From NCBI GenBank assembly GCA_947579665.1, contig CANPUZ010000048.1:372001-436000 (forward strand): a stretch of 64,000 bases of DNA, written 5' to 3'. This document shows positions 43,110 through 55,619 of the stretch, piece by piece. Made by a program: the position numbers and the translations under genes. Under the pieces are notes generated by a model. It was not told the origin of the DNA, did not search any database, and saw nothing but the letters and a program-made list of their open reading frames with translations. The stretch comes from Sympetrum striolatum. Taxonomy: Eukaryota; Arthropoda; Insecta; Odonata; Libellulidae. The first letter of the stretch is position 1; the number at the start of each line of letters is the position of its first letter.

Positions 43110-44846
43110 TTTATTTCAACTGGGTTCTAATCGTTATTATGGAGCGAAAAAATTTATGAATTAGGCCATTATGCCAAACACTGTCGAATGCCTTTTCGAA
43201 GTCAAGAAAGATACAATGGGTTGAAAATTTATGTCTAATATAATTGTTAGAAATGAAATATTGTAGCCGAAGAATTTGATGGATTGCGCTATAATGTTTA
43301 CGAAAACCCATTTGTTGTGGTATAAGTATATTAGCGGCGTCGAGAAATGAGAGTAGACGAGAATTTATGAGTTTTTCAAAGATTTTTCCGAGGCAGGAAA
43401 GCAGCGATATCGGCCTATGGTTGTCAGGTTCGGTGGGGTTTTAGTTGGGTTTAGGGATGAATACCACCTTTGACTGCTTCCAAGCTGTAGGGAAGTATGT
43501 TATTTGAAGGCAGGAGTTGAAAAGATTGGTCAAAAGATCGAGAGCGGGCAGAGAAAAAATCAGGGATTTGAGCATTTGGTTGATGGAGTCCAAGGTCTGG
43601 AGCGGAACGGGTTTTGGTGGATTTTAACAGATCAATAACTTCTTTGGTAGCGCAAGGAGGAATATAAGAATTAGGGGTCCAGTAGAGACTAAAAATGATG
43701 TTAGATACTGAGTTTTCGTGAGGTGACGTTGCATTATTAGCGGAATTGCGGGCATCTGAAGAAGCAAGAATTGACGATTTTTCGGCCGGGTCAAAGTGGA
43801 GTTGGTTGTCTTTTTTAAGGGAAGGGGGTATTTTTGTTGGGTTTCGAAGTTGTTTCGCGACTTTCCATGTTTAGTTATCTTTAAAATTTAACTGAGCGAC
43901 TTTGTTTGACCAAATTTTATTTTTCAAAATTTTTACATCTGATTTAATCTCCTTTTGGAGGGACTTGTAATTTAATAAATCGGAGGGTAGACGATAGATT
44001 TTCCGTTTTCCATGAAAGACGTTGCGTTTGTTGATTTTTGTGCGCAGAAATAATGGAAGTCGGATGGGTGAAGCGTCTTGTTGAGCTTGGTTAAAAGTGC
44101 GAGTGGCGTGGTTGCGCGCGGCAGTCAAGAACTCAAGAGATGAGAGCAATTTGGTTGTTTATGGAATAAATTGTCGGGGAGACGAGGGGTGGTATGAGAT
44201 GAATTAAATCGGCAATAAATAGTGAAAACTTTTCCCAATTAGTAGATTTTTTGAGCGGGGGGAAGAAGATGTAAGAAGGTGAGAGGGGGAGGTCTAAAAA
44301 GAGGGGAAGATGATCCGAAGATAAGGGCTTGGAAGGACGGGTTAAGGTTGAAATAGCTTGAGATTGCGAAGTCTAGTAGATCCATGGATTGTTGCCCATA
44401 GTGGGTAGGTTCATGAGACGAATGGATGCGAAGATGATGATGATTATGAATATATTTTCGGAGGATTAAACCATTTTTGTTGGTTTGATAGGGGCCCCAA
44501 TCTGGGTGTTTCGTGTTCCAATCGCCGACTAGTAGGGAAGGTGAATCTGCGGCAAAGGGAGTAGCGAGATCATCGGCGGAAAGGGCAATGACCCGGACGT
44601 ATATTGAGTGGATGTTGAGCTTCTTGTTGTTCGAAATTATTTGAATTCCAACAGATTCGATTGAGGGGATGATATTGAATTTGAGGTGAGATTTAATTAA
44701 GATTCACAGTCCACCGCCGAGGGTGGGACGATCGAGACGATGAATTTTATAATTTGGAAGAAACAAGGAGACGTTTGATTTTAGGAAAGTTTCTTGAAGA
44801 AGGACAATATCAATTGAGTGAAGAAGGATGAAATTAAAAAGTTCGG
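43110..44846 (-). pseudogene. Jockey-like LINE ORF2, endonuclease to reverse transcriptase
   Basis: Read on the minus strand from 44846: LFNFILLHSIDIVLLQETFL (catalytic Glu), LPNYKIHRLDRPTLGGGL, VGDWNTKHPDWGPYQTNKNG (catalytic Asp of GDWN kept) and SMDLLDFAISSYFNLNPS. The linker contains SLEFLTAARNHATRTFNQA and KRKIYRLPSDLLNYKSLQKE. The reverse transcriptase fingers are NHRPISLLSCLGKIFEKLIN, IPQQMGFRKHYSAIHQILRL and IFLDFEKAFDSVWHNGLIHK (first catalytic Asp). The YADD box and C-terminus are missing below 43110. Several frameshifts and stops. Same family as 62550-64000. Its 5' end abuts segment S copy 3. Confidence 0.8.
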
Positions 44847-45845
44847 AAAAACTCTTGGAAGAGGTCTCGAGAGACTTTGCGCATGCGCAGAAGGCGGCTG
44901 AGGAGCGTGACCGACGACCGACCGAGAGACCCGCTCGTCTGCCATCTGTGGCCATGGGGGCGGAGAGGGGGGCCCTCAAAACCACCTCGGGAATAAGCGT
45001 GCCGCCCACCGCCCCCAACGAACAAAGCCAGTATGGACGCCTCAGGAAAGATCGCACAACGCCACATATCCAGCAGACGGATATACATAACAAATCATTT
45101 GTTAATAATATTCTTTAAACAAAGCAAAGTACTTCGAAGGAATAAAGTCGATGAAAAGTCTCGTCAATTACCTACGGTTAAAAAGTTGCACGAACCGATA
45201 AATTGTTAATGAATTGCATTTTAAATTTGATTCAAAGTTTTATCGGCACCGCTCTTCCGGCCGAGATATTTTTAGACAACCTAGAAAAGAAAACATTACC
45301 GGAGGACGGCATTTTCGCTAATAGCATTGGATTTTGGGACGATCAAGAAGGAAGACTTTCTCTTCGGCGCAGGAGGGGAAGGAGGGAGGGTAAAGAATGG
45401 GAACGGGAGACTCGAAAAAAGGGTCAATTATTTAATCAAAATCCTCGCAATCGCCAAGTTTTAGGGAAATTCTAATGGACAAGTAAGACGCTACGTACAT
45501 TCATCTTACCATCGGTGCTCGTCTCGATCCGCTGACGTAATTATTTCTAATTTTTTAGTGCGAATTCAATGAAGCCTGCTCAAATAGAAATGCATTGAAA
45601 GCTCTTCATCTAACGTGGTCTTCTAAGCGACACTTCGCTGACCGAAGGAAGAAGAGACTCTCGTTCAAGGGTGCACGGCTATTGAATTGAGGCCATGTTT
45701 CCCGTTGCTTTTAACGACTTCTAACTTAAATTGAAATATCTCTCTGGGAGGCTATTTCCTTCTTGCCGCCCTCTTATGACGTCATCGGAATCGGTCGTTG
45801 CCATGAGACCAAGAGAGAGGATTAGGCTTCGTGCTTTTGCGTTTG
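44847..45845. repeat. Dispersed segment S, copy 3
   Basis: Aligns with 37053-38480 at lower identity than the two duplication copies share with each other, and lacks about 500 internal bases. A 129-codon minus-strand frame (44704-45093) crosses from S into LINE endonuclease sequence. Confidence 0.75.
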
Positions 45846-45889
45846 GGTCTAAATGTCGTCTTTTCTTAGCGGAGAGGGGATTTTAGATT

Positions 45890-46085
45890 AGATATATACC
45901 CCGCGAGGCGCCAGAGGTGTAGGGCAGGGGTTGTAATACACCACCATTATTCATTCAACCCTATTAGCATCTCTAACAGCCTGGGGAAAAAACGACCAAA
46001 TGTAATTATCCGTCTTTGCGATTACTTCCCTATAACGCTTCGTCGATGCCTCTCGGAGATCGCGTTCGCTCCTTACTGGCACATT
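45890..46085 (-). pseudogene. CR1/L2-like LINE 3' end fragment
   Basis: Same family and same 3' end (GATATATACCCCGCGAGGCG on the plus strand) as 32533-33068. Only about 195 bp remain, coding RSERDLREASTKRYREVIAK and WSFFPQAVRDANR on the minus strand, with a few differences. Joined at 46082 to jockey-like LINE DNA. Confidence 0.7.
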
Positions 46086-46104
46086 TCGGAGGTGTCACGG
46101 AGTT

Positions 46105-46345
46105 GTTCATCGACTTTCCGAATGGAATTGTCCGAAAAGTTGAGTTGCGCGAGTTTTAGATTCCAAATTTTATTTTTACGATTTTACTTCCCTCTGGAGA
46201 CCCTTATAACTTTCGAAATCAGGTGGTAATCTTCCACTTCCTATGGACATGCAGTATGGTGTTCCCAGTTGCTAATTGCACTCCTATTGATTCTACTGGG
46301 GGGATGATGGGGGTGGGCAGGGTGATGAATGTGATGCGACATTTT
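46105..46345 (-). pseudogene. Jockey-like LINE fragment with internal deletion
   Basis: Minus strand: CRITFITLPTPIIPPVESIG, VQLATGN (endonuclease middle), then a deletion to LPPDFESYKGLQREVKS and a decayed FGQFHS stretch. These match LPTPIIPSIESIGIQLTSGN and LPSHFANYKTLQRAIKSDV in the element at 62550-64000. Non-functional. Confidence 0.6.
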
Positions 46346-47476
46346 ATAAACAAACGTCGTCCGCTTGTCGTCAAAAGTCGAGAAGTAGAGGGACGCAGAT
46401 GATGAACCGAATTTTTCATCACTCGATTGTTTGAGGTCGTTTCGATAATCCTCCATCGAAATTGCTTCGTTTTTCGAATTGTCGGCAATATACCCAGTCG
46501 CATCATAAGGATTGTGAAGTGACCCCGAAGAAGACCAGTGGACGGATCTTTCCCTTTCTTCTATAGCTATTGAGTGCGTGTATTACGTTTAGCGTAAATA
46601 TTTGAATGTGCTGACATCTCCTGCGTCATCGAATACACGCGTCCTAAACACGAATAGACGTGATGAGCACCGAAAGAATACTTCGAGGGTCGTTTTCACA
46701 GTTTGGCCGAAAAATCGATCGATATATTTCGGGGGTCGATTACTTAAACTTTTTTTTTTAAATTGCTCCGGAATTGATTTTGGCCGAAGGAAAATGATGT
46801 TTTATTTAGAATTCAGTAAGAATTTCTGGGATTTTATCGCCGCTGAGTGAGACAATGATGGTCTTTGGGGAAATGTAAATTTTAATAAACATTGATTTGG
46901 CGAAATATGAACTTAAAACATGCGTACGCAGAATGCCATTGATGTGGTTGTGAATGAGTCTGCACGTTATTGACTGAAATATTTGAGTCGACGTGTTGAT
47001 GAGGCCCAAAAGTATGACTGCGAACTGACAGTTTTTAAATGCTGAATAACAAAGCTTCTTTTATTTTGCGTTCTGATAGAGAAAATCCGCCTTATTTGTT
47101 GTCAAGGGCAAATAAGTAATGGGTGTTCGTTGGGTAGGCGCATTCGGATAAAGCAGATTCCGGAAAAACGCGATTCAGATGATCGGGAGTTTCATTCACT
47201 TGTTGTAAAAACGATTCCATAATCTGCTTTCGAAAATAAACTCGTGAGCTGCTTTAGATGACATTCCTTCGCTTCCTGTCCCACGGTAATGCGAGGCGCG
47301 TTATCTCTTTGTTTTCCTCGGAGAAGAAGCCTCTCTGATTAGAGTTCCGTGCGTCTTCGATTCATTTTATGCACGTCAATTTGAAAAACAGTGCAACTGC
47401 GCTTTGCGTAAAATTCGGAATAGCGACGGCGATGAATATTATTGAGAAATAAACGGAAGTGGGCACAGACACTCAC
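46346..47476. other. No gene seen; contains repeat U
   Basis: A repeat-U unit is at about 46755-46850 (GCTCCGGAATTGATTTTGGC, GAAGGAAAATGATGTTTTAT). Otherwise no family was recognised. If the exon at 47477-47491 is real, this is its first intron. Confidence 0.4.
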
Positions 47477-47660
47477 CCCCAGAGCCTCCATTGTTCAGAT
47501 GACGTTCCGCTGGATCGAGGTCACGCCGTCTTCGAATCACTACACAATAATCCTTGCGAGAGTTGTCAAGTAACGATTCAACAACATTAAACACGCTGCA
47601 GGAAAGAATCCAGCTCACAAAACGCGTGCGAACTCCTAGGGCTTGAAAACGAAACTAATT
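47477..47660 (-). other. Candidate promoter-proximal exon of a minus-strand gene
   Basis: On the minus strand, a GC-richer leader is followed by an ATG at 47491 in good context (GAACAATGG). Five codons, MEALG, run exactly into a strong donor, GGG|GTGAGT, at 47477/47476. Local CpG-rich sequence fits a 5' end. The next exon would lie at lower coordinates; none is recognisable among the repeats, so the intron would be long or the exon false. Product unknown. Confidence 0.3.
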
Positions 47661-47734
47661 TGCAATCCCTCGAGAAGGGGCGAGGATAGCGGGATTTCCT
47701 CCGATTTCAAGGTCTTCTACGAGCACTCGGTTAT

Positions 47735-47956
47735 GCTAGAGCACAATAACATTTCTCTCACAATGAATATAAGAGAAATGTAGGATATCGTTTGAGGTAT
47801 TTCGATTGTGCTGCATAGCAAGGATCATCAGTAAGATTAAATTGCAGCGAAGTTTAAGAATAACTTAATCCTTTCTTTTTCCTTTTTAGGACAGTCCCGA
47901 TACGATGAAATTAGTGTTGTCGATATGCTTGCAGTATTCAAACTACGTTTTACTCG
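47735..47956 (+). mobile_element. Helitron-like 3' terminal relic
   Basis: Keeps CAATGAATATAAG, GTTTGAGGTATTT, TTGTGCTGCATAGCAAGG and the terminal block with a mutated hairpin (GCTTGCAGTATTCAAAC). The end is CTCG at 47953-47956 followed by T. The T-arm-like motif has been deleted. Confidence 0.55.
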
Positions 47957-48169
47957 TACTATTATATAACTGCAAAAGTTCCAATTTTCCTCAAGAGATG
48001 ACAGTAGCGTAGATGTTTATAAACAAAAGTTCTAATTTTCCTCAAGAGATGTCATAAGTGTCGAAGTTTAACAACAAAACCTTCGTTCACAATAGAACCA
48101 AGACGGTTAAAAACCTTTTCTTAAGAAATACACGTAAAGTATATTTTTTTGTTGCAGGGCTCGCTTTCT

Positions 48170-48310
48170 TTTGCAAAATTAATTAGAAATAATTAGAAAG
48201 TCGAACCAAGCACCAAAAGAAGGAGAATAAAATAAGGATTCATATTTTGGTCGCGGAATTTCATTTACTAATTTAAATTGCGATCATTTTGAGAAAGTAT
48301 TTAAGAAAGC
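48170..48310. repeat. Dispersed repeat V
   Basis: Contains TTGCAAAATTAATTAGAAA, GCACCAAAAGAAGGAGAATA and CATATTTTGGTCG. A diverged copy is at 34850-35000. Confidence 0.5.
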
Positions 48311-48358
48311 TTTTGGATTTTATGGAAGAATATCTGTAGCTACCGAGTTTTATTTATA

Positions 48359-48664
48359 TCAACGCAATTGTTTACTGACTCTTTCGGTGGATAAATGGAT
48401 TTGTAGTAGTTTGTTATATGAAATTGGTATGGTAGAGAGGAGGTTTCTACGCTCCAGACACCATAGGAGTCGTCTGTTCACCATTCTCTCCATGAGTTTG
48501 CTCATGCTGCTAGTGAGAGAGATGGGACGGTAGTTCTTGGGGTTGCACCTTTCTTTGCCTTTTTTGTGAACAGGTATGATTATTGACTCCTGCCAGGAGG
48601 TTGGGAAGGCTGTAAAAATGTTGTCAATATCAGATTGGCTATATTGAGTAATTCTGGTAGGCAA
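48359..48664 (-). pseudogene. LINE reverse transcriptase fingers fragment
   Basis: Minus strand: FPTSWQESIIIPVHKKGKER, CNPKNYRPISLTSSMSKLME and RMVNRRLLWCLERRNLLS. These are the fingers motifs that precede the palm in jockey/R1-type reverse transcriptases. The frame then degrades (LLQIHLSTERVSKQLR for the expected GFR-x-STTDG). A different family from 43110-44846. Only about 100 codons remain. Confidence 0.7.
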
Positions 48665-49779
48665 AGATATAGTAGCAACTAAGTTAAAAGATGAGGTGGT
48701 ATCAAGGAAGTGAATTTATCACAACTGTTCACATTCAAATTATTCATAATAAATCAGTGTGCTGAAAAAAGGCAAGGAGAGTGTATATTTAATTACAATC
48801 GTTTGTAAAAAGTTGTAAAAGATAGATAATTATGATACACAGCAGTTGTTTGGTGATGAATATGTGTGTATGCTGCAAACAATGGGTCGGTAAGAAAATT
48901 CTTAAGTTGGCGTGGAGCACTTTTGGCGGTCTTATTTTTTCATTTAACAAATTCCAATCCTTCCTTTCCTTAGTTCACCAATACTCGCATAAACTTATTC
49001 TACTTTAAATCATAGAAAGAGTAATGTAATAGGAACCATGTTTCGTGATTCTTCAATGTGCATAAAAACTTACTCTTATTTCAATGCTTGGATTCTCTTG
49101 AGCTTGTCCTTGTAATTCATTCAGATTTAATACCTTCTAAACAAAGTTTGTCTTATCTGCTGATTTTAAAGGCAGTGAATAGTTAACTTTCCTGCACATT
49201 GTCCTTACCATTGAAATCAATGAGGCAAGGCTTGGTGAACAACTAGTTCCAGTGATCTATTAGTGGTTTAATGATTGAATATTTTATTGAGAAAAATTAT
49301 TGGTCACCATTTAAAATCAATGCATCGGATTTTATTACAATATCTAGTGATAAAGGAAGTGCCTGAAAAAGTTTGGGCGTAATATACAATGAGGGTCATG
49401 TTGTAGATTGATAAAGTTACTATCAAATGGTAGGAAAAACTTGTTGCTAAAAATTTGATCAACAAATTCAAAGGTTAAGTTGAAATTAAAATTTAAGGAA
49501 TGGTTATTAAAACTAAGCTATGGATGTAACAAGAAACATGTAAATTGGAGTGCTAATTATTCAATTCCAAAGCTCGTGGCGAATTGCCAAAGTAATCTAC
49601 TTGTAATTGCAATCAATTACATTTCAGTCAGAGTAATTGTGTTCGAGCCCAAGCAGAAGTCGTTGTTTAATTTTATTATCATTTTCCTATTGTTTTTCTC
49701 ATTAAAAGAGTCATAATAGCTGTGAACTGTTCCCAAGAGTTAAACTTCCCATTCGGCGACTGGTTTAACATCAGTTACT
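48665..49779. other. No gene seen
   Basis: AT-rich. One 78-codon plus-strand frame (49480-49716) was not recognised and ends in hydrophobic residues of low complexity. Confidence 0.4.
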
Positions 49780-50230
49780 TGAAGAGGAAGCCTTTCGGAT
49801 TGTAATTTGTAGCTCGAGATTGATAACTGAGCATACGTTTCGCGTAAAGATTGAATGTAAATACAGAAAACTACGATTTTTCTCCCTCACGTATCATACA
49901 GAAAAAGGAATGATTAGGAGACGACGACTTAGATGAGACTTTGACAAGAATAGAGAGAACCTAGGGGTGTTTGGTTGGACTTGTCATGAAATGAAAAGAC
50001 ATGCTTTGGCAATAATCACACAGTAAACCGATATCACTAACATGCACAATAGTTATTATCATTTTCAGTCTAAAGTTAATGTTTACTAACAACGTTTCGC
50101 ATTTCGTTACTCAATTGGATCACTTACAGCATAGCCAATGCAATTTCGAACATGTCGCTCGTAGTCTCTTTCAGTGAGTAAGAACTCGCTAAAAAGTAGA
50201 AATGGGATACTAAAGGTTAAATTTTAATCT
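49780..50230 (-). repeat. Inverted duplicate W, arm 1
   Basis: Pairs as an inverted copy with 57095-57515. Shared blocks (in arm-2 orientation) include CCATTTCTACTTTT-AGCGAG, TTCTTACTCA-TGAA, TTTACTGTGTG, CAAAGCATGTC, GGTCCAACCAAACACC and CGAAACGTATGC. Identity is moderate, with small gaps. The arms are 6.9 kb apart. Confidence 0.6.
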
Positions 50231-50861
50231 AATATCAAAAATGTTATAAGAATACTAGGTCATAAACAAGAAAAATAACATGTAACAGAAATATTATTTT
50301 TTTACATCTGAATGCATCTGTTATTTTTTGACTATGAAATTCATACAGTATATCTTTATTCTCTAACCATGACATAATTTTGTTTTGATAAAGCTTGTAC
50401 ATAATGAGAGTACAGATATTCTGCATTATTTTCTAATAGTAGTTGATATGATTGAATGGCAATTGACCACAATTCTTTGAATGCTCAACTATGATAGAGC
50501 ATGAAATGGACCGAACGAGGGAAAATTGCTTCAGAATTTTCATAATATAAGAGAGATTTATAATCTGCCTCTCAGAATTGGAGAAGCATTGGGCTGAGGA
50601 TAACTGAGTGGAAGAAGAGAATAGAATCTGAGGTGTATTCCCTCTAGATGAATAAGTAGTTCTGTGATATATCACATCAAATATAATTAATAAAATGTTA
50701 CCTTGATGAAATGTAATTACAAAGTAAATTCTCTCCTTAGAATGTATATACATCTCTATGTGCAGCAAAGTCTCCAAAATTAATGTGTGTGCAAATAATG
50801 CACACCTTTTGATCAGGGCTTTGGAAACTCAGTTTTAACTCGATTGATGTTTTTAAATTAC

Positions 50862-51195
50862 AGAAATGTGCTATGAGAACCTTTCTTATGCTGAATTCCT
50901 GGGAATATCGTAGAACTCGTTTTAAAGAGATGAAAATTACGCCACTTCCTTCAATTTATTTCTTTGGAAGTATTCTAAGCATTAAAAAATACATGGGGTC
51001 TCTCTCTCTCTCAATGCAAATATTCATCAGTATCAATTGAAATCAAAAAACTATATCCACATAAAAAATGGAACATAATTGAATAAGAGAGGTGTATTTC
51101 ATGCTGGTCTTAATCTGTACAATAAACTGCCGCAATCCATTAGAGATATATTGGATGTCAAAGTATTTTAAAGTAAATTGAGGCAGAGGGTTTTT
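50862..51195 (+). pseudogene. LINE reverse transcriptase C-terminal fragment
   Basis: Reads QKCAMRTFLMLNSWEYRRTR, KEMKITPLPSIYFFGSILSI, and after frameshifts RGVFHAGLNLYNKLPQSIRD and ILDVKVF. This is the typical end of a non-LTR reverse transcriptase. A (CT)n tract lies within it. Confidence 0.6.
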
Positions 51196-52329
51196 GAATG
51201 AAGGGTACTTTTTTCAGTAAATAATTTTCATCCTTTTGTGTGGCATTCCATATTGTTCCTATATTGCTCCCTGAAAAGCAAGTTAAAAGTAAAAGTCTTT
51301 AGATCGAGGACCATTAAAGTATTCAACATTTCTGCTCATAGAGAAGTAGAAATCGAACACTATCAAATGCTCTTAGACATAAACTTCTTGTGGTGTAATC
51401 AATTGTGACTCACAAAAGTCTATCGGTTATTATGAAGGGAATGCCAAAAATGTAAAGGTATTAGATGTTGGATCGATTCGTAAGCCATCAACAACGTCTT
51501 CATGTTAGCTTTACTTGTCTCGAATCAACTCTATTCTTTCTGCTTGACAAACATTCCTTTGCTTGGATTTACATGTTAAAATCTGAAATGTGTACAAAAT
51601 AGTGACGATAGGTAGGAAGAAGAAATTTACTTTACAAGAAATTTTAGCAAACAGCCGAAGTCAGACATGACAAAATCGTCAATTTTTTCAAAACTTTCAG
51701 AACATGATGCACAAACGTGCTCCTTTCTTTCTGCTATATCGAATAATTATCAATATTTAATAGTAAATGTGAAAAAAAGTCATTCAAGTTCACCTAATCT
51801 GGCTCACTGTTTGAACAAATGATTTACTATGTAATTGAAACACATTTATTCATATTTCCTTTAATCTCAGACGAGAAATTGAGGTCATACAGGATGTCAG
51901 CCAAACTGTTAAACATTCAACAACATCTAATCTGATACTTATATTGGTTGAAGAACTTATAGGTACTACATAGTCACATTTATTGTTACATTCCTTGCTC
52001 CCATAATGCGTTTTTTTATCTTCTGCAACTTATGTTTATTAGTGTAGTAATTCTCCAAAACTAGGATGTAAAACAACAAATTATCTGATGACTCAAATAC
52101 ATACTTACTACAACAACAGCATTTAATTACCTTTGGTTTTCCTTTGGGAATAACTCTCATATAATGGTCTAATAATTCTATTCTGATGTGATTACAGTTC
52201 ATTTTATGTTTCTTCCTGGCAAACAGTAACTAACAAAATAATAGAGAGCACCTGCTATGGAGAAGATGATGCTGTAAGTTACTAAAACTGTAAAACAGAT
52301 TTAGAGATCTAAATGGAAAATGATTTCAT
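51196..52329. other. No gene seen
   Basis: AT-rich. The minus-strand frame at 51966-52202 has a KCCCCSKYVFESSDNLLFY stretch but matches nothing known to me. It may be part of the LINE fragment immediately to its right. Confidence 0.35.
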
Positions 52330-52850
52330 TGAGAATTGGTATTTGGATTGAGAAGGGACTGTTTGTTTTGCTTGCCTCAAACATACAGTGCCCATTGATT
52401 CTCAACTTGGAGTTTAGAAATAGATGAAATTCCATAAATGAAATATAAGGGAGTGTCATCACTCCATGGGTAATGAAGTATTGTTTACAAGGGGTGAATG
52501 GTTTTAGACCAAGAATGTGTCTTGAAGATCTTTTTTGGAGGACAAAAACTCAGTTAGCGTTATAGGAATTTCCCCAGAATATAATGCCATACTTAATAAT
52601 AGAGAATATATTGGCATATAAAAGCATAAACAGAATGTTAGTGGAGACACAGTCTTTTAATCTAATTGTTTGAAAAATGCAACTGTTTATCTGACTAGTA
52701 CAAAAGGGGTATGGGCAGACCATTCAAGGGGGTCAGAAAGAATTAGACCAATAAATTTAAAGGTTTGAGATGGCTGAATTTTTTGGCTGTTCATAGAAAC
52801 AGAGAGAGTCTGAATTTTCTTTTGATGTGGATGAAACTGCATGAAGGTAC
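52330..52850 (-). pseudogene. LINE reverse transcriptase C-terminal part, antisense
   Basis: Minus strand: QPSQTFKFIGLILSDPLEWS, then in shifted frames CVSTNILFMLLYANIYSIIK, YGIIFWGNSYNAN and RSLRHILGLKPFTPCKQYFI, and THGVMTLPYI. This is the thumb and C-terminal region following the YADD box in jockey-like enzymes (WKxH, LxYGIxxWG, ILG). Several stops. Probably the same family as 50862-51195, in opposite orientation. Confidence 0.65.
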
Positions 52851-52869
52851 TATGATCGTTTTAATACTA

Positions 52870-52960
52870 TATATATTTGCCGCCATTCTTTATCTACAAC
52901 ATGAAGTAGATTTTGTTGAAATATATTCAGTATCAAGGGAGATATATAATTATTTCCGAA
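52870..52960 (-). mobile_element. Merlin terminal-region relic
   Basis: On the minus strand: ATATCTCCCTTGATACTGAA, TATATTTCAAC and GTAGATAAAGAATGGCGG. These resemble the inner TIR and adjoining sequence of 3238-3350 and of the relic at 2430-2540 (ATAGATAAAGGATGGCGG). The terminal GGTAAAATTTC is lost. Confidence 0.4.
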
Positions 52961-53239
52961 CAGTCTTCATCGATAACTTTACCAATAGTTCTCGTATATT
53001 ATACTTTATTGCTCAGTTACTCCCTTTCCTCCTCAGACTGTTCTTGTCAAACCAAAAGTTAAGATTGAAAAATATGAATCCTCTAAGATGTGTGAGTAAT
53101 GATATTAAACTTTTCTCAGAAAATACATCAAACCAAAGATAAAGAGAGAAAAACACGCTACGCATAAATTGCTCATTGATTAATAATAATTTTAATCTTT
53201 ATTCATCTGTTGCACACGTGTAAAGTTTAGAAACTAATG

Positions 53240-53640
53240 TTGTTAATTTCAGAATATTAAGTGCACATAGAGACCAAAGTGTTCTCATAAATCAATTTCT
53301 AAATGACATTCAACCTGTAATTCGACAATCAATTTGCAATCTTGTGATCATTGGCGATATTAATATTAACAATTAGGTCTCAAATAATGATTCAGACCGC
53401 TATATAAGTTTCTTAACACGTGATGGTTCCAAAGATTGTTTGACATGTCCTCTTGAGAGAGTGCAAATTCATCTACTTGCTTGGATCATATTTTCGTCAG
53501 ATTTTGTATTACATACAAATTAAAGTACAATGTCAATGTTCTACATTTTTACATAAATGATCTTCATTAAAAAACTCTTTGAATATTTATATTATAATAA
53601 TCCTTGTATAATATCTGAACTTCATTCTTCCAAAATCTTT
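53240..53640 (+). pseudogene. LINE endonuclease fragment
   Basis: Reads RILSAHRDQSVLINQFLNDI, QPVIRQSICNLVIIGDININ (catalytic Asp of the GDxN motif), a stop, then SNNDSDRYISFLTRDGS and decayed sequence. This is the middle of an apurinic-type LINE endonuclease. Stops and loss of both flanks make it a relic. Confidence 0.6.
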
Positions 53641-55619
53641 TTTTCTGAAGAAAATTAATTTCTTAAATCAAGAAAGTTAGCAAAGTATGATAAATTTCAA
53701 AGTTGGGACTCAGATTTTGAATGATGAATATTTTTTTGCAATCTTATGTTATTTCTTAAATTTGAAACGACTGTCTTTTATTCAGCTTTTAACATTTGTG
53801 GAATCTATAAGAAAAAAGCCCAAATTAATCTGCACATCACTTGGTTTTCTTCTTCCTGTTTATTGCACTTACTTATGTAGTGATGGCAATCATATATTGT
53901 TCTTTAAATTCTCTTCTAACGCAAATTGTGGGTTCATAATGATTTGAATTTAGCAAAGATTAAGTTCAATCTACTTAAAATATCTATTCTTTATCAAGTT
54001 CAACTGATTTTCTCTTGTATTGGTATTTCTATTTTCCCTATTTTTTATCGAGTTTCCCATAACTGTTTGCTAAGTTTTTGCATCTGCTCAAAATGAATGT
54101 TTCAATCGAGAACTCCACCTCTATTTTCCTATTACATTGAACCATTTTGCTGTATTAATCATAATTTATAAAGCAAATGAGGGAAATGGTCATCCATTAT
54201 AGTTGATGTTCAGTATCATTGGCTAAGATTTGAGACTTTTAATACATTAGTAAAAATGATGCTATTTAATCTTCATTTAAACAGATAATATGCCTCACAG
54301 CTAAACTGTTTGCTAAGAGTGTCATGTCATGATTATACGCTGACAATTTCATTATCAGTCAAAATTCTATATGATCAGGGGTAAGTTACTTTTTCACAGC
54401 ATTCGAAATTGTGCTCCAGATATGATGTTAATATAGACATTTTCTTCGATGAGAGTCTGGTAATATTAATGTTTTATTTGTCTGAGAACCATACATTTGA
54501 TGTTGGCCCAGTGTCGGCCTGATGTCGGATTAACAATATATGTCTATACAATACCCGAAGTTGCAGCCAGTTGCTATCCACACAATATCCAAGTCGGACA
54601 TTCGCTGCAAAAAGGGTCCTTGTCAGCTCTTTCATATCTTTTTGCTATTAATCTACTTTTGTGATGACATTTCCTCTTTGAAGATAAGTTACCAGTTTGA
54701 AAAAGTATTTCATTCCCTCCGAAAAGGAATTAATGGAATAAAAAACATTTATCTAAGTACAGCGTTTTGCATTGCAGTTTAAATTGCTAAAAGGTTTACA
54801 CTGATTGATGATTTACTAGTATAGTAGTCACCTAAAGTACTTTTAGTCACCAATGATCAGGTAGAATAAATCTTGGCAGTTGGCAAAAGTAATGTTAGAT
54901 TAACTAAGCTTAAATCATTTTTATTAACTGAAATTGAAAAGTTTTTGAATGACAGTAAAATGAATACTGCAACTTCGATGTAAACATGCTATTTATCGAA
55001 TAGTAGCAAAATACAATTATTTAATATTTAATTTTATTTGTTAATTTTCTTATGATGCCTAAATTTGGCGTAACCAATCCTACACATGATTTTCCAAGTC
55101 TTTTGAAGCACTACCTTCCCACTTGGAATGCGGAACAGCATCTACAAGAAGATAACAAAGCCCATTACATGCTATTGACAGCAAGTACATACACATTACC
55201 ATTTAATTACCCTAGGAATAAGACAAAATGAAGTAATTTAAATAATATCAATGGTAAACTCATTGTGAAGTGCTGTCGACACAGAATGCCAATACTTCTA
55301 TGAACAGTAAGTATACAAGTAAATAAAAATCACACTGAAAATTACTGCAACAGTTTTCATAAATAAGTGATTTCTGAAATTTCATTAATATGTGGAGTAT
55401 ACATTATATACAATCTAACCTAATCCTAATAAATTTCTGAATGTATTCTTAGTACTATGAATATATACAATCATGCAATTAAATTGATAAAGTACACATT
55501 AATCAGACTTTTCCAGTTGATTTATATATTATCTAGCTATATTTTATGAACATTCACCTTGCCAATATCTTTCTAAATCCCACATCTTTCATTTTTTCTT
55601 CTGCTGTATCCAACTCCTC
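53641..55619. other. No gene seen
   Basis: AT-rich DNA. Short frames at 53687-53947 and 54540-54782 were not recognised. A GTTGGCCCAGTGTCGGCC string at about 54504 is a GC-rich island in AT-rich surroundings, perhaps part of a dispersed repeat. Confidence 0.35.
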
